NCBI GenBank assembly: GCA_019636375.1
Contig: JAHBXS010000004.1
Coordinates: forward strand, 372,001-436,000
Source of the DNA: Pirellulaceae bacterium
GTDB taxonomy: Bacteria; Planctomycetota; Planctomycetia; Pirellulales; Pirellulaceae
Reading direction: 5' to 3'
Length of the DNA: 64,000 bases
The notes under the pieces were generated by a model that had not been told where the DNA came from, searched no databases, and was given only the letters and a program-made list of their open reading frames with translations. The position numbers and the translations under genes are program-made. Each line of letters begins with the position of its first letter. The stretch's first letter is position 1. This document shows, one piece after another, positions 54,430 to 64,000 of this stretch.

Positions 54430-54720
54430 ATGGTTTTGGTCTGCTTTTGAGGCTCGGCCCCATAGTAGGGTGAAGCTTTGAGAATCGATTTTAACAATTG
54501 GGCAGGGTTACTTCGAGGCAACGTACGTCAATAAAATTCGACATCTTGTTGAGTTTTTGCAACGCCAAATCCCACTTTCCTGGCCAGCTCATCCCCAGCA
54601 CCTGAAAAAACGCTGCATTTTGCCCCTCTTCGAGCCAAACTCGGAAGCGAAATCGCGATTGGCATCTGGTCTGCTTGTTTCTTCGTCGCAACCTAATCGC
54701 CATCTCTGGAGAGGAACACA

Positions 54721-56304
54721 ATGACCAAACGAAAACCGGCCAGCCAATCCGCTTCGACAAAATCAACCTCGGCCAAGCCCTTCGAGGAAGACCTCCGCGA
54801 CGACCAGCACTTCTCGATGGATGATGATCTCGAGCTGGGAATGGAAGGAGTGGTTGAGACTGACCGTCCCTCTCGGAACGACGATTCAGATGAAGGGAGC
54901 ATCGACGACCCAGTACGAATGTATTTGATGCAAATGGGGCGTATTCCGTTGCTGTCCCGAGACGAAGAACTCACCTCAGCTCGTCGAATCGAAGCGACTC
55001 GGTTCGTCTATCGCAATCATCTCCTGTCTAGTGACTTTATGCTGCGAGCTGCCTATGAAATGCTCAAGAAAGTCAGCCTTGGGCAATTGCGACTCGACCG
55101 CACGATAGAAGTCTCTGTGACTAATAAGGCAGAAAAGAAGCGGATCATGCAACGTATCGGTCCCAACTTGCGGACCCTTGACGCTCTTCTGCAGCAGAAC
55201 CGCCGCGATTTCTTTTACGCCATTAATCGCCGTCATCCACGCAAAGAACGTCATCGCGTATGGCGTCAGATGGTGATTCGCCGCAACAAGTGCATCCGTT
55301 TGGTAGAAGAACTTAACCTGCGGCACAGTCGCCTACACCCCTTTTACGCCCGCCTTGAAATCATCAATGATCGTATGAAATCCCTCCGTCAAATCATGAC
55401 TGAAATCCGAAAAGGCAACAGCATGATCGGAAACTACGAAGAAGTTCGTGCCGAACTGAATATGCTGATGAAATTGGTACAAGATAGCCCGGCGACCTTG
55501 CAGCGAAAAATTTCGGCTACCAATCGCAGTTCTCAAATACACGATGCCGCCAAACGAGTTTTGTCGGCGGGCAATTTGAGACTCGTCGTATCTATCGCGA
55601 AAAAGTACCGCAATCGCGGCTTGAGCTTTCTCGACCTGATTCAAGAAGGCAATACCGGACTCATGCGAGCGGTCGATAAATTTGAACACAAACGGGGCTA
55701 CAAATTCTCTACTTATGCCACTTGGTGGATTCGCCAAGCCATCACTCGTGCCATCGCTGATCAAAGCCGTACGATTCGAGTTCCCGTTCACATGATCGAC
55801 ACGATGACCAAAGTCCGCAACGTGATCCGCGACCTCGTTCAGGAACTCGGAAGAGAACCCAGTCACGAAGAAACCGCGAAACGGGCCAAAATGTCTTTAG
55901 ATGACGCGAGAGTCATTATTAAAATGGCTCGTCAACCACTTTCCCTCGATCAGCCCGTTGGGGATCACGAGGAAAGTTTCTTCGGCGAATTCCTGCAGGA
56001 CCACCGAGAGGATGACCCTTTGTACGAATCAAATCAAGAGGCCCTAAAACATCGCATTGAAGAAGCGATGGAACATCTCAACTTTCGCGAGCGGGAAATT
56101 CTGAAGTTGCGCTATGGACTCACGGACGGCTACGCCTATACCCTAGAGGAAGTCGGACGAATTTTTTCGGTCACCAGAGAACGCGTGCGGCAAATCGAAT
56201 CGAAAGCCGTTCGTAAACTGCAACATCCCTTCCGAAGTCGCACGCTCAGTGGATTTCTGGACGGACCGGAACCGAACATCGACGCGCCAACTTTTGAAAA
56301 GTAA
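54721..56304 (+). CDS. Sigma-70 family primary-type RNA polymerase sigma factor (RpoD/SigA-like)
   Basis: 527 residues. Starts with a charged tail, then region 1.2 [22 protein letters not shown]; a long non-conserved region; region 2 [60 protein letters not shown] (2.3/2.4); region 3 [20 protein letters not shown]; region 4 [13 protein letters not shown] and [20 protein letters not shown]. This is the housekeeping/group-2 layout, without region 1.1 acidic repeats. It may be rpoD itself or a group-2 paralogue; the long region between 1.2 and 2 favours a primary sigma. Confidence 0.92.
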   Translation: MTKRKPASQSASTKSTSAKPFEEDLRDDQHFSMDDDLELGMEGVVETDRPSRNDDSDEGSIDDPVRMYLMQMGRIPLLSRDEELTSARRIEATRFVYRNHLLSSDFMLRAAYEMLKKVSLGQLRLDRTIEVSVTNKAEKKRIMQRIGPNLRTLDALLQQNRRDFFYAINRRHPRKERHRVWRQMVIRRNKCIRLVEELNLRHSRLHPFYARLEIINDRMKSLRQIMTEIRKGNSMIGNYEEVRAELNMLMKLVQDSPATLQRKISATNRSSQIHDAAKRVLSAGNLRLVVSIAKKYRNRGLSFLDLIQEGNTGLMRAVDKFEHKRGYKFSTYATWWIRQAITRAIADQSRTIRVPVHMIDTMTKVRNVIRDLVQELGREPSHEETAKRAKMSLDDARVIIKMARQPLSLDQPVGDHEESFFGEFLQDHREDDPLYESNQEALKHRIEEAMEHLNFREREILKLRYGLTDGYAYTLEEVGRIFSVTRERVRQIESKAVRKLQHPFRSRTLSGFLDGPEPNIDAPTFEK

Positions 56305-56531
56305 ACAACGAATTCTACTACATCCCATTCATCCCATTTTCCCCAGTGATTCCACAAATCAGACTTAAGGCACTCTTTTGCTAGCATTCTCTTAGTAAAC
56401 AGTCCGCTTTGAGCCGTCCAATCGCCCGAAGAATTTATCGATTTAAACGATTTTGTCTGAAAAATCCGCAAGTCCGGAAAAGTTTAACACGATACATACG
56501 GGTAGGACTGCAAACCAAAAAGGGAATTGCA

Positions 56532-57107
56532 ATGCAAAATCGAAAATTAAGAAGTTTGGTGACCATCTGTTTGGTCGTTGTCACGTTGGTCAGCACGGGC
56601 TGCTTTGCAGGTCTGGGACCGTCGCTGGGGATTTTCAGTATTCCTCTGCCCGTCTCTCCCTACTGGCAAAAGTTGTATGAGGACAAGTACCACATTCACG
56701 AGCGATACGCTCGGGTTCCTATTATGGGCCCGTTGACTCAGGGTGGACCAGTTGTGGCATTGGACCCACCTAGCGACGACGAAGTTTGGTGGGCTTTCGA
56801 ACGAGCCAATCCGGTTCAAGGCGGAATTCCCTTTCTGCACGAAACCCAACACAACAACATCGTGATTGTGAAGGACAAGATTGCCGACTACGTTGATCCA
56901 CCTCGCGTGGTCCCACTGATCGGCCCAGTTCAATTGCATCATGCTCACTACAAATGCACCGTTTTTTACTCGGAACGCAAGATCGTCGGCTGGCCATTCC
57001 CTCACACTCTCGTTGACGAAGAGGCCCAAGAAGTGATCTACATCGACCACAATCACTTCCACATGGTCGGCAACATCGACATGGGCACCGGTTATTCAAA
57101 TTATTAA
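56532..57107 (+). CDS. Lipoprotein of unknown function (planctomycete type)
   Basis: 191 residues from the ATG at 56532, since the hydrophobic signal MQNRKLRSLVTICLVVVTLV and lipobox STGC follow it directly; an in-frame ATG at 56409 would bury the signal. After Cys the chain is FAGLGPSLGIFSIPLPVSPYW, and the C-terminus LHHAHYKCTVFYSERKIVGW ... EEAQEVIYIDHNHFHMVG is wording I recall from planctomycete lipoproteins. Probably an outer-membrane-linked periplasmic protein. No partner genes adjoin. Confidence 0.75.
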   Translation: MQNRKLRSLVTICLVVVTLVSTGCFAGLGPSLGIFSIPLPVSPYWQKLYEDKYHIHERYARVPIMGPLTQGGPVVALDPPSDDEVWWAFERANPVQGGIPFLHETQHNNIVIVKDKIADYVDPPRVVPLIGPVQLHHAHYKCTVFYSERKIVGWPFPHTLVDEEAQEVIYIDHNHFHMVGNIDMGTGYSNY

Positions 57108-57189
57108 GAGTAGGGTGTTCGCACGAGCGACTACTTTAACGTTCAGACTTAAGTAGTTGAAACAACGGAATAAGTGAAAATCTATGAAG

Positions 57190-57222
57190 AGTCGCTGGAG
57201 AATCTCCGGCGACTTTTTTTTG
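57190..57222 (+). terminator. Rho-independent terminator
   Basis: AGTCGCTGGAGA / TCTCCGGCGACT stem with one G-T pair and a run of eight T. It ends the lipoprotein transcript. Confidence 0.88.
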
Positions 57223-57558
57223 TTGGGTGGTTTGGAAGCTTTCCGTTGCCACCGAACCTATTGACGCGGTGTCAACATCGAGACAACTCGAAAAGTATCG
57301 CTTTTTTAGCGTAGCGAAGCCTTACGATTCGCTCCGTTCACCGTCCTCGCTAACCGTGACTCCGGAAAACCATCAGTTGGGAATGTATGCTTTGTTTTTG
57401 TTCGGTCGGAGATTAAGATACCCGGACCGGAAAAAGTCGAGTCAGGCCGCAATCGTTGAGTGGTTCTTTTGGCGACAAAAATTGGCTTGACGACCATCCG
57501 GCGAGCTGCTTCTTTCCAACTCCATAGTATTTGAATTCGAGAAGACTGAGAGTTCTCC
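57223..57558. other. Intergenic stretch, no gene seen
   Basis: 336 bp between the terminator and the GCS2-CBS gene. Two short frames on either strand show no family features; the promoter of the following gene should lie here. Confidence 0.5.
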
Positions 57559-59481
57559 ATGGGCGATCAAACGGTTCAGTATGTTTCGTCGGCAAAAGAG
57601 CGAGCCGATTTTGCATCTCGACTGCTCAACGATTTGAAAGCAATCGAGTTAATGCACGCTCGGGGGATCTTCGAAACCGGCGTGCGTCGAATTGGAGCCG
57701 AGCAAGAATATTGTATTGTAGATTCCGGATTTCGCCCCTCGCTCCGAGGCCCGGAGATTCTGGCAAAAATTCAAGACCCGCATTTTACAACCGAACTTGC
57801 TCGATACACGTTAGAGATTAATCTCGATCCTCTGCCGCTTGTGGATCGCCCTTTCACTGCGATGCACAGGCAACTCGATCAGTTGTTGAAATTGGCGGCA
57901 GATACCGCAGCAGAGTTTGGCGACAAAGTCGTCTTGGCTGGTATCCTTCCCTCAATTGGCATGTCGGAACTGGACATTCGGTTCATGACCCCGGCACAAC
58001 GTTATGAGCTGATGGGAGAAAGGATTCGTGAGTTGAGGGGGGGCGATATCGAGTTGGCGATTCAAGGTGTTGATGACATCATGATGCGGCACAACAACAT
58101 TATGTTCGAGGCTTGTAACACGAGTTTCCAAGTTCATCTGCAAATTGATCCTGAGAATTTTGTAGACCATTACAACTGGGCTCAAGCGATTAGTGGCCCA
58201 GTGCTTGCGATTGCAACAAATTCTCCATTGTTGTTCGGAAGAGAGCTTTGGGCCGAAACCCGATTGGCCTTGTTTCAGCAAAGTGTCGACACGCGCACTC
58301 GCGATTTTGGATTGAGGCAGCGACAAGCCCGCGTCTATTTCGGGAAACGTTGGTTGCGACATAGCATCGGCGAGATATTCCAAGAAGACATCGCTCGCTA
58401 CCCATTGTTTGTCGCAACGCAAACGGAAGACAGCCTCGCCCAACTTGAGCGTGGCGAGATTCCAAAACTCCGCTCTTTGGCACTTCACAATGGAACGATT
58501 TGGAAGTGGAACCGATTGTGTTTCGGCTCGGATGGTCAGCAGGCACATTTGCGTTTGGAAAATCGCTACCTTCCGGCTGGGCCCACCACCAGCGATGAAA
58601 TCGCCAATGCCGCTTTTTGGGTGGGTTTGATGTGCGGAATGCCGGAACGATACCGCTCGATTTGGGAAAAGGTCAACTTTTTGGAAGTTCGTGAGAATTT
58701 TGTCAAATCGGCCCAGCACGGGTTAGAGGTCGAGTTAAGTTGGCAAGGAAAAACGCAAAACGCAAGGCGGATGATCCTGGACAATTTGCTTCCGATTGCC
58801 CAAGCGGGCTTAGAGAAATGCGGAGTGGCTCACGACGAAATCACCAAATACCTGGGGATCATCGAGCATCGGGCCGTAAAACGGATGACCGGTTCGCGTT
58901 GGCAAAAACAGACTTTCCGATCCGCTGATTCAAGCCTGGAACTCTTGCAAAAACAAACCGCGCTGACCGCCAAAATGTGGGAATACCAACAAACGGGTTT
59001 GCCGGTCGCCGATTGGCAAGTCGCCAAACTGGTCCCTCTGCCTCAACCGTCGATTTTTAACGAACGAGTCGATCTGTTGATGACGACGGACTTGATTTCG
59101 GTTCTCGCCGATGACTTACTGGCAGTTGTTCAGCAGATCATGAATTGGCGTGGCATCCGCCATATTCCTGTGGAGGACGAAAAAGGGAACATTTTGGGAA
59201 TCATCACCAATAATGATATGGCTCGGTTTTGCGAGGAGCATCGTTGCCAAGACGTTATGGAAGTGCGACGTAATGACGGGGAACACTTCACTGCAGCGGA
59301 CTTGATGGTGCGAGAACCGGTTTGCGTGGCACCAGAAACAACGGCCCACGAAGCGCGGCAACTGATGCTAGAACGCCAAATTGGCTGTGTTCCCGTCGTT
59401 CGGGACAAAAAGCTGATGGGACTGCTGACGCGTGAAGACATCTTGCGTCTGGACGAGAAAGCCCGCTGCGATTCAGTCTGA
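57559..59481 (+). CDS. Glutamate-cysteine ligase-like (GCS2) protein with two CBS domains
   Basis: 640 residues. Residues 25-480 are a carboxylate-amine ligase domain: RRIGAEQEYCIVD (Mg2+/ATP Glu residues), YTLEINLDPLPL, MTPAQRYELMGERI, CNTSFQVHLQIDPENFVDHY, NRYLPAGPTTSDEIANAAFW. From about 505 two CBS repeats follow: MTTDLISVLADDLLAVVQQIM ... IIGIITNNDM-type GIITNNDMARF, and DLMVREPVCVAPETTAHEAR ... GLLTREDILRL. The enzyme joins an amine to a gamma-carboxylate, as in glutathione-type thiol synthesis; CBS domains probably make it respond to adenylates. The AstE-like hydrolase follows after 96 bp in the same direction. Confidence 0.85.
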   Translation: MGDQTVQYVSSAKERADFASRLLNDLKAIELMHARGIFETGVRRIGAEQEYCIVDSGFRPSLRGPEILAKIQDPHFTTELARYTLEINLDPLPLVDRPFTAMHRQLDQLLKLAADTAAEFGDKVVLAGILPSIGMSELDIRFMTPAQRYELMGERIRELRGGDIELAIQGVDDIMMRHNNIMFEACNTSFQVHLQIDPENFVDHYNWAQAISGPVLAIATNSPLLFGRELWAETRLALFQQSVDTRTRDFGLRQRQARVYFGKRWLRHSIGEIFQEDIARYPLFVATQTEDSLAQLERGEIPKLRSLALHNGTIWKWNRLCFGSDGQQAHLRLENRYLPAGPTTSDEIANAAFWVGLMCGMPERYRSIWEKVNFLEVRENFVKSAQHGLEVELSWQGKTQNARRMILDNLLPIAQAGLEKCGVAHDEITKYLGIIEHRAVKRMTGSRWQKQTFRSADSSLELLQKQTALTAKMWEYQQTGLPVADWQVAKLVPLPQPSIFNERVDLLMTTDLISVLADDLLAVVQQIMNWRGIRHIPVEDEKGNILGIITNNDMARFCEEHRCQDVMEVRRNDGEHFTAADLMVREPVCVAPETTAHEARQLMLERQIGCVPVVRDKKLMGLLTREDILRLDEKARCDSV

Positions 59482-59577
59482 TACTTAAACTCCCCTTGAA
59501 CTCTTTCGACAGTTCGCGAAAATTGAAAAGTCAGTTTTTCAACGCGTGCCGTTGATGTTTCTTTGTTTCTTTGAGCA

Positions 59578-60753
59578 ATGTCCGTTTTGATCCACTGCCC
59601 GACCCTGCAGCGAACCGCCTCTATCGATCGAGTCATCGGCCAATACGGGTCCGGTGATGGCCCGGTCGTTGTAGTTATCGCGGGCGTTCACGGAAATGAG
59701 CCCGCTGGAGTTTATGCAATCCTCGATTTACTGGACTCTCTCAATGAAGCCAGTCCAGATTTTCGCGGGAAGGTGATTGGTTTGGCCGGAAACTTGGCAG
59801 CGTTGAAAAACAATGTCCGCTACATCGATCGCGATTTAAACCGCATGTGGATTCGGGAAAACGTCGAAGCGGCCTACGACCCCGCGTTGCTAAATGAATC
59901 CCAACCCCGTTGTGCCGAACTGGATGAAGTCCGCGCTCTTTACGATGTGATCAAGGGGATCATGGCAAACGAAACAGGGCCATTCCACTTCGTCGATTTA
60001 CATACGACGTCGAGTGTTTCGCCACCGTTTATTCCGTTCGACGATACGCTGAGCAACCGGAACTTTGTCGAACATTTCCCGGTTCCAGGAATTTTAGGAA
60101 TCGAGGAATTTTTGCCAGGAACACTCTTGAGCTACATGACCCGTTACAATGTGGTTGCGATTGGCTACGAAGCTGGACAGCATCGTGAACCCAGTTCAAT
60201 AGGTTTTCACCACGCGATGTTGGCGTTGTGTTTGGAAAAAGCCGGTTGCGTGGCCCGCGAAAACTTCCCGGTTCTTGCCGAACACGAAGAAACGTTGCGC
60301 AAGCGAGCGGAGGGACTTCAAGGATTTTACGAAGTTCGCTACCGTTATGCGATTGAGGAAGGCGAGGGATTTCGGATGCTGCCGGGCTTCACGAGTTTTC
60401 AGCCCGTTTCTCGGATGCAACCTCTCGCCGAGAACAATCAAGGCTCGATCAAGGCCCAAGAGAATGGGCGAATTTTCATGCCTCTTTATCAAGCCCAAGG
60501 GAACGACGGCTACTTTTTGATACGCCCGATTGCAAGGTTTTGGCTCAAACTCTCAAAAGTTCTCCGCCGTTGGCGTGCCGAACGGGTGCTGACGTGGTTG
60601 CCCGGTGTGAGACGATTACAAGACGAGCAAAACACGGTAACCGTCAATACCCGCATCGCAAAGTTCAAGGTACGAGAGTTCCTTCACCTATTGGGCTATC
60701 GTCTCCAGGGTGTCGAGGGAAACACCATGCGGTTCTCTCGACGCGAACCCTAA
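59578..60753 (+). CDS. Succinylglutamate desuccinylase/aspartoacylase-family zinc hydrolase
   Basis: 391 residues, M14-like. Zinc ligands in VIAGVHGNEPAGVYAILDLL (HxxE), the GLAGNLAALKNNVRYIDRDLNRMW block that carries the substrate Arg, and HFVDLHTTS (third His). The C-terminal part is longer than in AstE and poorly known. The family hydrolyses N-acyl or gamma-glutamyl-like amino acid bonds. Since it follows a GCS2 ligase, it may act on that ligase's product or a related amide, which is inference. Confidence 0.83.
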   Translation: MSVLIHCPTLQRTASIDRVIGQYGSGDGPVVVVIAGVHGNEPAGVYAILDLLDSLNEASPDFRGKVIGLAGNLAALKNNVRYIDRDLNRMWIRENVEAAYDPALLNESQPRCAELDEVRALYDVIKGIMANETGPFHFVDLHTTSSVSPPFIPFDDTLSNRNFVEHFPVPGILGIEEFLPGTLLSYMTRYNVVAIGYEAGQHREPSSIGFHHAMLALCLEKAGCVARENFPVLAEHEETLRKRAEGLQGFYEVRYRYAIEEGEGFRMLPGFTSFQPVSRMQPLAENNQGSIKAQENGRIFMPLYQAQGNDGYFLIRPIARFWLKLSKVLRRWRAERVLTWLPGVRRLQDEQNTVTVNTRIAKFKVREFLHLLGYRLQGVEGNTMRFSRREP

Positions 60754-60779
60754 TTGGCGATTTTTGCTCTAACTTTGCA

Positions 60780-60808
60780 GACGCCCAAAAGAGGCGTTTT
60801 CTTGAATT
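60780..60808 (+). terminator. Likely Rho-independent terminator
   Basis: ACGCC-N7-GGCGT followed by TTTTCTT, 27 bp after the hydrolase stop. Confidence 0.55.
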
Positions 60809-60898
60809 GGCTGACACCTTATACTTTTAAGAGTCGGCAAACAAATTTGAATTGTGCGATTTTCATTCAGCGACTATATTTTTAGAGACCTCTAAACA

Positions 60899-62932
60899 AT
60901 GTCCACTTCTTCCGCAGTCCGAATCCAATTACCCGATGGTAGCTTTAAGGAGTTCGATCGCGAATTGACGGTGTTGGAGGTGGCCAAAAGTATCGGCTCG
61001 CGACTCGCCAAGGACGCACTGTGGGGCGACATTGCAGGTCAACCGGTACCGCTTGACCACTTGATCCCCGCTGGATCAGTGGTTCCTCTGCGAATCATTA
61101 CTCGCAACGATCCGCAAGCCCTGTCCACTTTGCGGCACAGTTGCGCCCACGTCATGGCTCGTGCCGTGATGAGAGTTAAAAAGCAAGTCCAATTGGCGTT
61201 CGGCCCCGCCCTCGACGACGGATTTTATTACGACATTGAGAGTCAAGAACCGTTAACCGAGGACGACTTCCCCAAGATCGAAGCCGAAATGAAGCGGATC
61301 ATCGAATTGGACGAACCGTTCGAACGGGTTGAAAAAAATCATAACGATGCTGTTCAGATTTGTCATGATTTGAAACAACCCCTCAAGGCCGAACATATTG
61401 AAACCGAACTGAAGGACGAGGCGACTCTTTCGTTTTATCAACAAGGGGAATTTGTTGATCTCTGCCGTGGGCCGCATATCCCTTCGCCAAAAATGATCGG
61501 CGCGTTCAAACTCATGTCAATCGCCGGTGCCTACTGGAAGGGAGATGAGAACCGCCAACAGTTGCAGCGTCTTTATGCGACCGCTTTCTTTAACGAACAA
61601 GACCTCGTTCAGCATCTTGAAAGGATCGAAGAAGCCAAAAAACGCGATCATCGAGTTTTGGGAAAACGCCTGGGTTTATTCCACATCGACGAGATGGTGG
61701 GGCAAGGGTTGATCTTGTGGACTCCCAAAGGTGCGTTTATCAGGCAGCAACTTCAGGACTTCATCTCGCTCCACTTGCGACGTCAGGGCTACGATCAAGT
61801 ATTCACTCCGCATATCGGCAAGCTCGACCTCTACAAAACCAGCGGTCACTTTCCGTACTATCAAGAGAGCCAGTATCCGCCGCTCGTTCAACGGGAGCAT
61901 TTGCAGGCTCTGGCCGACGAAGGCTGTTCCTGCGGTGAGTTGTCCAATCGAATGTCTTCCGGCAATATCGATGGCTATCTATTGAAGCCGATGAATTGCC
62001 CCCACCACGTTCGCATTTTCGCTTCAGAACATCGCAGCTACCGCGATCTGCCGATTCGTCTGGCCGAATTCGGGACGGTTTATCGCTGGGAACAGTCCGG
62101 AGAAATCGGCGGGATGACTCGCGTTCGTGGGTTTACTCAGGACGATGCCCACTTGTTCGTAACCCAAGACCAACTTGCCGATGAACTTGCCGGCTGCCTG
62201 GAACTCGTCAAAATCGTTTTCTCAGCGATGGGTATGGACGACTACCGAGTACGAGTCGGGCTTCGCGATCCTGAGAGTGACAAATATGTCGGGAACCCCG
62301 ATAATTGGGCCCTGGCCGAACAAGCCTGTCGCGATGCAGCGGCGAGTTTGGGAAAACCGTTCACCGAAGAACAAGGTGAAGCGGCATTTTACGGACCCAA
62401 GATCGACTTTGTCGTCCGCGATTGTATTGGGCGACCTTGGCAACTTGGAACTGTCCAAGTCGACTACAATCTCCCGGAGCGATTCGATCTAAGTTACATT
62501 GGAGCGGACAATCGACCTCACCGCCCAATCATGATCCATCGTGCACCGTTTGGATCGATGGAGCGATTCATTGGGGTCTTGATTGAACATTTCGCTGGCC
62601 AATTCCCGCTGTGGTTGTGTCCAGAACAAGGGCGAATTTTGACCGTCAGCGAGAAATCTGAGGAATTTGGAAAGGCGGTCTTGGAGCGTTTGCAAAATGC
62701 TGGGTTGCGGATCAAGGCCGATTTCCGCAGCGAAAAACTCGGGGCCAAAATCCGGGACGCTCAATTAGAAATGATCCCCTATATGCTGGTGGTCGGCCCT
62801 CGGGACGCCGAGGCTCAGTCCGTTTCCGTCCGCCACAGAGTTCTCGGAGACTTAGGAGCCATGCCCATTGAGACCCTGGTCGCACGCCTGGAACGCGAAG
62901 TAAAAGAAAAATTGACCCAGGCAACCCCCTAA
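60899..62932 (+). CDS. thrS: Threonyl-tRNA synthetase
   Basis: 677 residues with the full order: TGS domain 1-70 (VRIQLPDGSFKEFDRELTVL), editing domain with HSCAHVMARAVMRV (HxxxH) and the late Cys-His in VDLCRGPHIPS, catalytic class II core (MNCPHHVRIFA, FGTVYRWEQSGEIGG, RVRGFTQDDAHLF, IHRAPFGSMERFIGVLIEH) and an anticodon domain with GLRIKADFRSEKLGAKIRDA. Proofreading residues are present. infC follows after 137 bp, a widespread thrS-infC order. Confidence 0.97.
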   Translation: MSTSSAVRIQLPDGSFKEFDRELTVLEVAKSIGSRLAKDALWGDIAGQPVPLDHLIPAGSVVPLRIITRNDPQALSTLRHSCAHVMARAVMRVKKQVQLAFGPALDDGFYYDIESQEPLTEDDFPKIEAEMKRIIELDEPFERVEKNHNDAVQICHDLKQPLKAEHIETELKDEATLSFYQQGEFVDLCRGPHIPSPKMIGAFKLMSIAGAYWKGDENRQQLQRLYATAFFNEQDLVQHLERIEEAKKRDHRVLGKRLGLFHIDEMVGQGLILWTPKGAFIRQQLQDFISLHLRRQGYDQVFTPHIGKLDLYKTSGHFPYYQESQYPPLVQREHLQALADEGCSCGELSNRMSSGNIDGYLLKPMNCPHHVRIFASEHRSYRDLPIRLAEFGTVYRWEQSGEIGGMTRVRGFTQDDAHLFVTQDQLADELAGCLELVKIVFSAMGMDDYRVRVGLRDPESDKYVGNPDNWALAEQACRDAAASLGKPFTEEQGEAAFYGPKIDFVVRDCIGRPWQLGTVQVDYNLPERFDLSYIGADNRPHRPIMIHRAPFGSMERFIGVLIEHFAGQFPLWLCPEQGRILTVSEKSEEFGKAVLERLQNAGLRIKADFRSEKLGAKIRDAQLEMIPYMLVVGPRDAEAQSVSVRHRVLGDLGAMPIETLVARLEREVKEKLTQATP

Positions 62933-63069
62933 AGCTGCATTGATTAAATGTAAGTTTTCTAGCAAAATGTAGGCTCTAAGTAACTTGGGGTGAACATTCC
63001 GGCGCTGAACGCTCGTGAGATCAATTTGCTCCATTCAATGCAACGTGTCAATTACGAAAGGATAAAGTT

Positions 63070-63597
63070 ATTAGCAAGGGACAAGAACAGTCGAAGGACC
63101 AGGTTCGAATTAACGAGAACATCCGCGTCTCTCCAATTCGGGTCATCGACCAAGACGGCAACCAATTAGGAATCCTCCCCACCAAAGAAGCCTTATCTCG
63201 CGCACGCGAGTCTGGCCTTGATCTCGTTGAAGTCTCCCCCGACTCCAAACCTCCTGTTTGCCGGATTTTAGATTACGGCAAATTCAAATACGACAAGAAC
63301 AAACGTTCTCACAAAAACAAATCGCACGCCTCGAAAATCAAAGAGATTCGTCTGCGACCGAAAACTGGTCAGCACGACATTGATTTCAAGGTCAAACAAG
63401 CAATCACCTTTCTCGAACACAAAGACAAAGTTCTCGTGACGGTAATGTTCCGTGGGCGCGAGTTAGCGCACATCGAAGAAGGTCGCAAGGTGATGGACGG
63501 AATCATCGCACAGTTGTCCGAGCATGGCAAGCTAGAAAGTCCTCCACAGACCCAGGCCAAACGCATGACTTGTACGATCTCGCCGAAAGCCCATTAG
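63070..63597 (+). CDS. infC: Translation initiation factor IF-3
   Basis: 175 residues read from the rare start ATT, with AAGGA 7 bases upstream. No ATG, GTG or TTG in the same frame gives the complete N-terminus, so ATT (AUU) is the start, as in many infC genes. N-domain: [39 protein letters not shown] [20 protein letters not shown]; linker; C-domain: [38 protein letters not shown]-3 proofreads initiator codon pairing on the 30S subunit. An AUU start lets IF-3 repress its own mRNA. rpmI and rplT, the usual followers, are absent. Confidence 0.95.
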   Translation: MSKGQEQSKDQVRINENIRVSPIRVIDQDGNQLGILPTKEALSRARESGLDLVEVSPDSKPPVCRILDYGKFKYDKNKRSHKNKSHASKIKEIRLRPKTGQHDIDFKVKQAITFLEHKDKVLVTVMFRGRELAHIEEGRKVMDGIIAQLSEHGKLESPPQTQAKRMTCTISPKAH

Positions 63598-63662
63598 AAA
63601 AACTGAGATTAGAAACTCAGCCAAGGCCCAAACTAAAAACCGCTCACCATAATTACGAAACC

Positions 63663-63692
63663 CCGCCGACTCGCTCGGCGGATGTTTTGGTT
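63663..63692 (+). terminator. Rho-independent terminator
   Basis: CCGCCGA / TCGGCGG stem around CTCGC, then ATGTTTTGGTTTTT. Lies between converging infC and rph. Confidence 0.7.
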
Positions 63693-63707
63693 TTTCGTTA
63701 AAGAGGC

Positions 63708-64000
63708 TTAGAATTCCCAAGCTTTTCCCAAAGCGTTTTTCTGCGCCAAAGTGAGCGTTTGGATTCCTTTTTTAGCAGCCGCAAGCATTGCCGTTAGTTG
63801 CGACTCGCTGAACGTCGACTCTTCACCTGTCCCTTGAATTTCGACGAACTTTCCGGCGCCGGTCATTACGACATTCATGTCCACGTCAGCATTGACATCG
63901 TGAGCATAATCCAAATCGAGACAAACGCGCCCTTCGACGATTCCAACACTTACGGCGGCGATGCTATCGCGAATTGGATAGTGGTTTGGATCGGGGAGTT
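63708..64000 (-). CDS. rph: Ribonuclease PH, C-terminal part
   Basis: 97 residues of an RNase PH run from the window end to the stop at 63708: [63 protein letters not shown] is the C-terminal signature of the family, a phosphorolytic 3' exonuclease that trims tRNA precursors. The start lies outside the window. Confidence 0.95.
   Translation of the reverse strand, partial: LPDPNHYPIRDSIAAVSVGIVEGRVCLDLDYAHDVNADVDMNVVMTGAGKFVEIQGTGEESTFSESQLTAMLAAAKKGIQTLTLAQKNALGKAWEF

Overview
The window looks like a chromosomal segment of a planctomycete, probably of the Pirellulales/Planctomycetales type. This is inferred from gene content, not from a marker search. The pointers are: ECF sigma factors paired with transmembrane Ser/Thr kinases carrying WD40 repeats; PadR regulators coupled to small membrane proteins; csrA next to a small protein I associate with planctomycetes; a methanopterin-type C1 gene (mch) in a bacterium; and many short dispersed palindromes.

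Layout. 1-6.4 kb: end of an Ntn-hydrolase, a DUF1330 protein, an SDR oxidoreductase, an ECF sigma factor with a secreted HExxH protein, a decayed N-terminal fragment of a BREX pglZ gene, a PadR/membrane-protein pair and a decayed Ser/Thr kinase. 6.5-10.3 kb: ECF sigma factor plus WD40 Ser/Thr kinase. 10.4-13.9 kb: a glycosyltransferase gene split by a complete ISAs1-family insertion sequence (19-bp inverted ends, 10-bp target duplication), then a methyltransferase.

13.9-32 kb is a heavy-metal (most likely copper/silver) island, almost entirely on the minus strand: ECF sigma and Cys-rich anti-sigma, RND permease, a double-length periplasmic adaptor, a lipoprotein with CC-x-x-C sites, an HMA-MauE fusion, a second ECF sigma with a Cys-rich tail, a SpoIIE phosphatase, a truncated LOG-type gene, a CopB-type ATPase with a premature stop, a secreted protein with four CPV...CCxxC repeats, and a TolC-like lipoprotein. 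Four sites in the island share the pattern GTGAAG-N16-GCATC(C/T), each upstream of an island gene or sigma remnant. I read them as promoters of one ECF regulon. One of them sits on a deletion scar of a sigma gene.

32-64 kb is mostly core metabolism and information processing: initiator tRNA, trmL, ispG, mgtE, an M28 peptidase, a cysteine desulfurase, an M50 protease, csrA, scpA, uppP, leuCD, LysR, an HD-GYP response regulator, a dnaJ-rnpA-mch-ATP-grasp operon, a primary-type sigma factor, a GCS2-CBS fusion with an AstE-like hydrolase, thrS, infC (AUU start) and the end of rph. There is no CRISPR array and no rRNA. All functional calls rest on motifs and remembered family features read by eye; no database search was possible.
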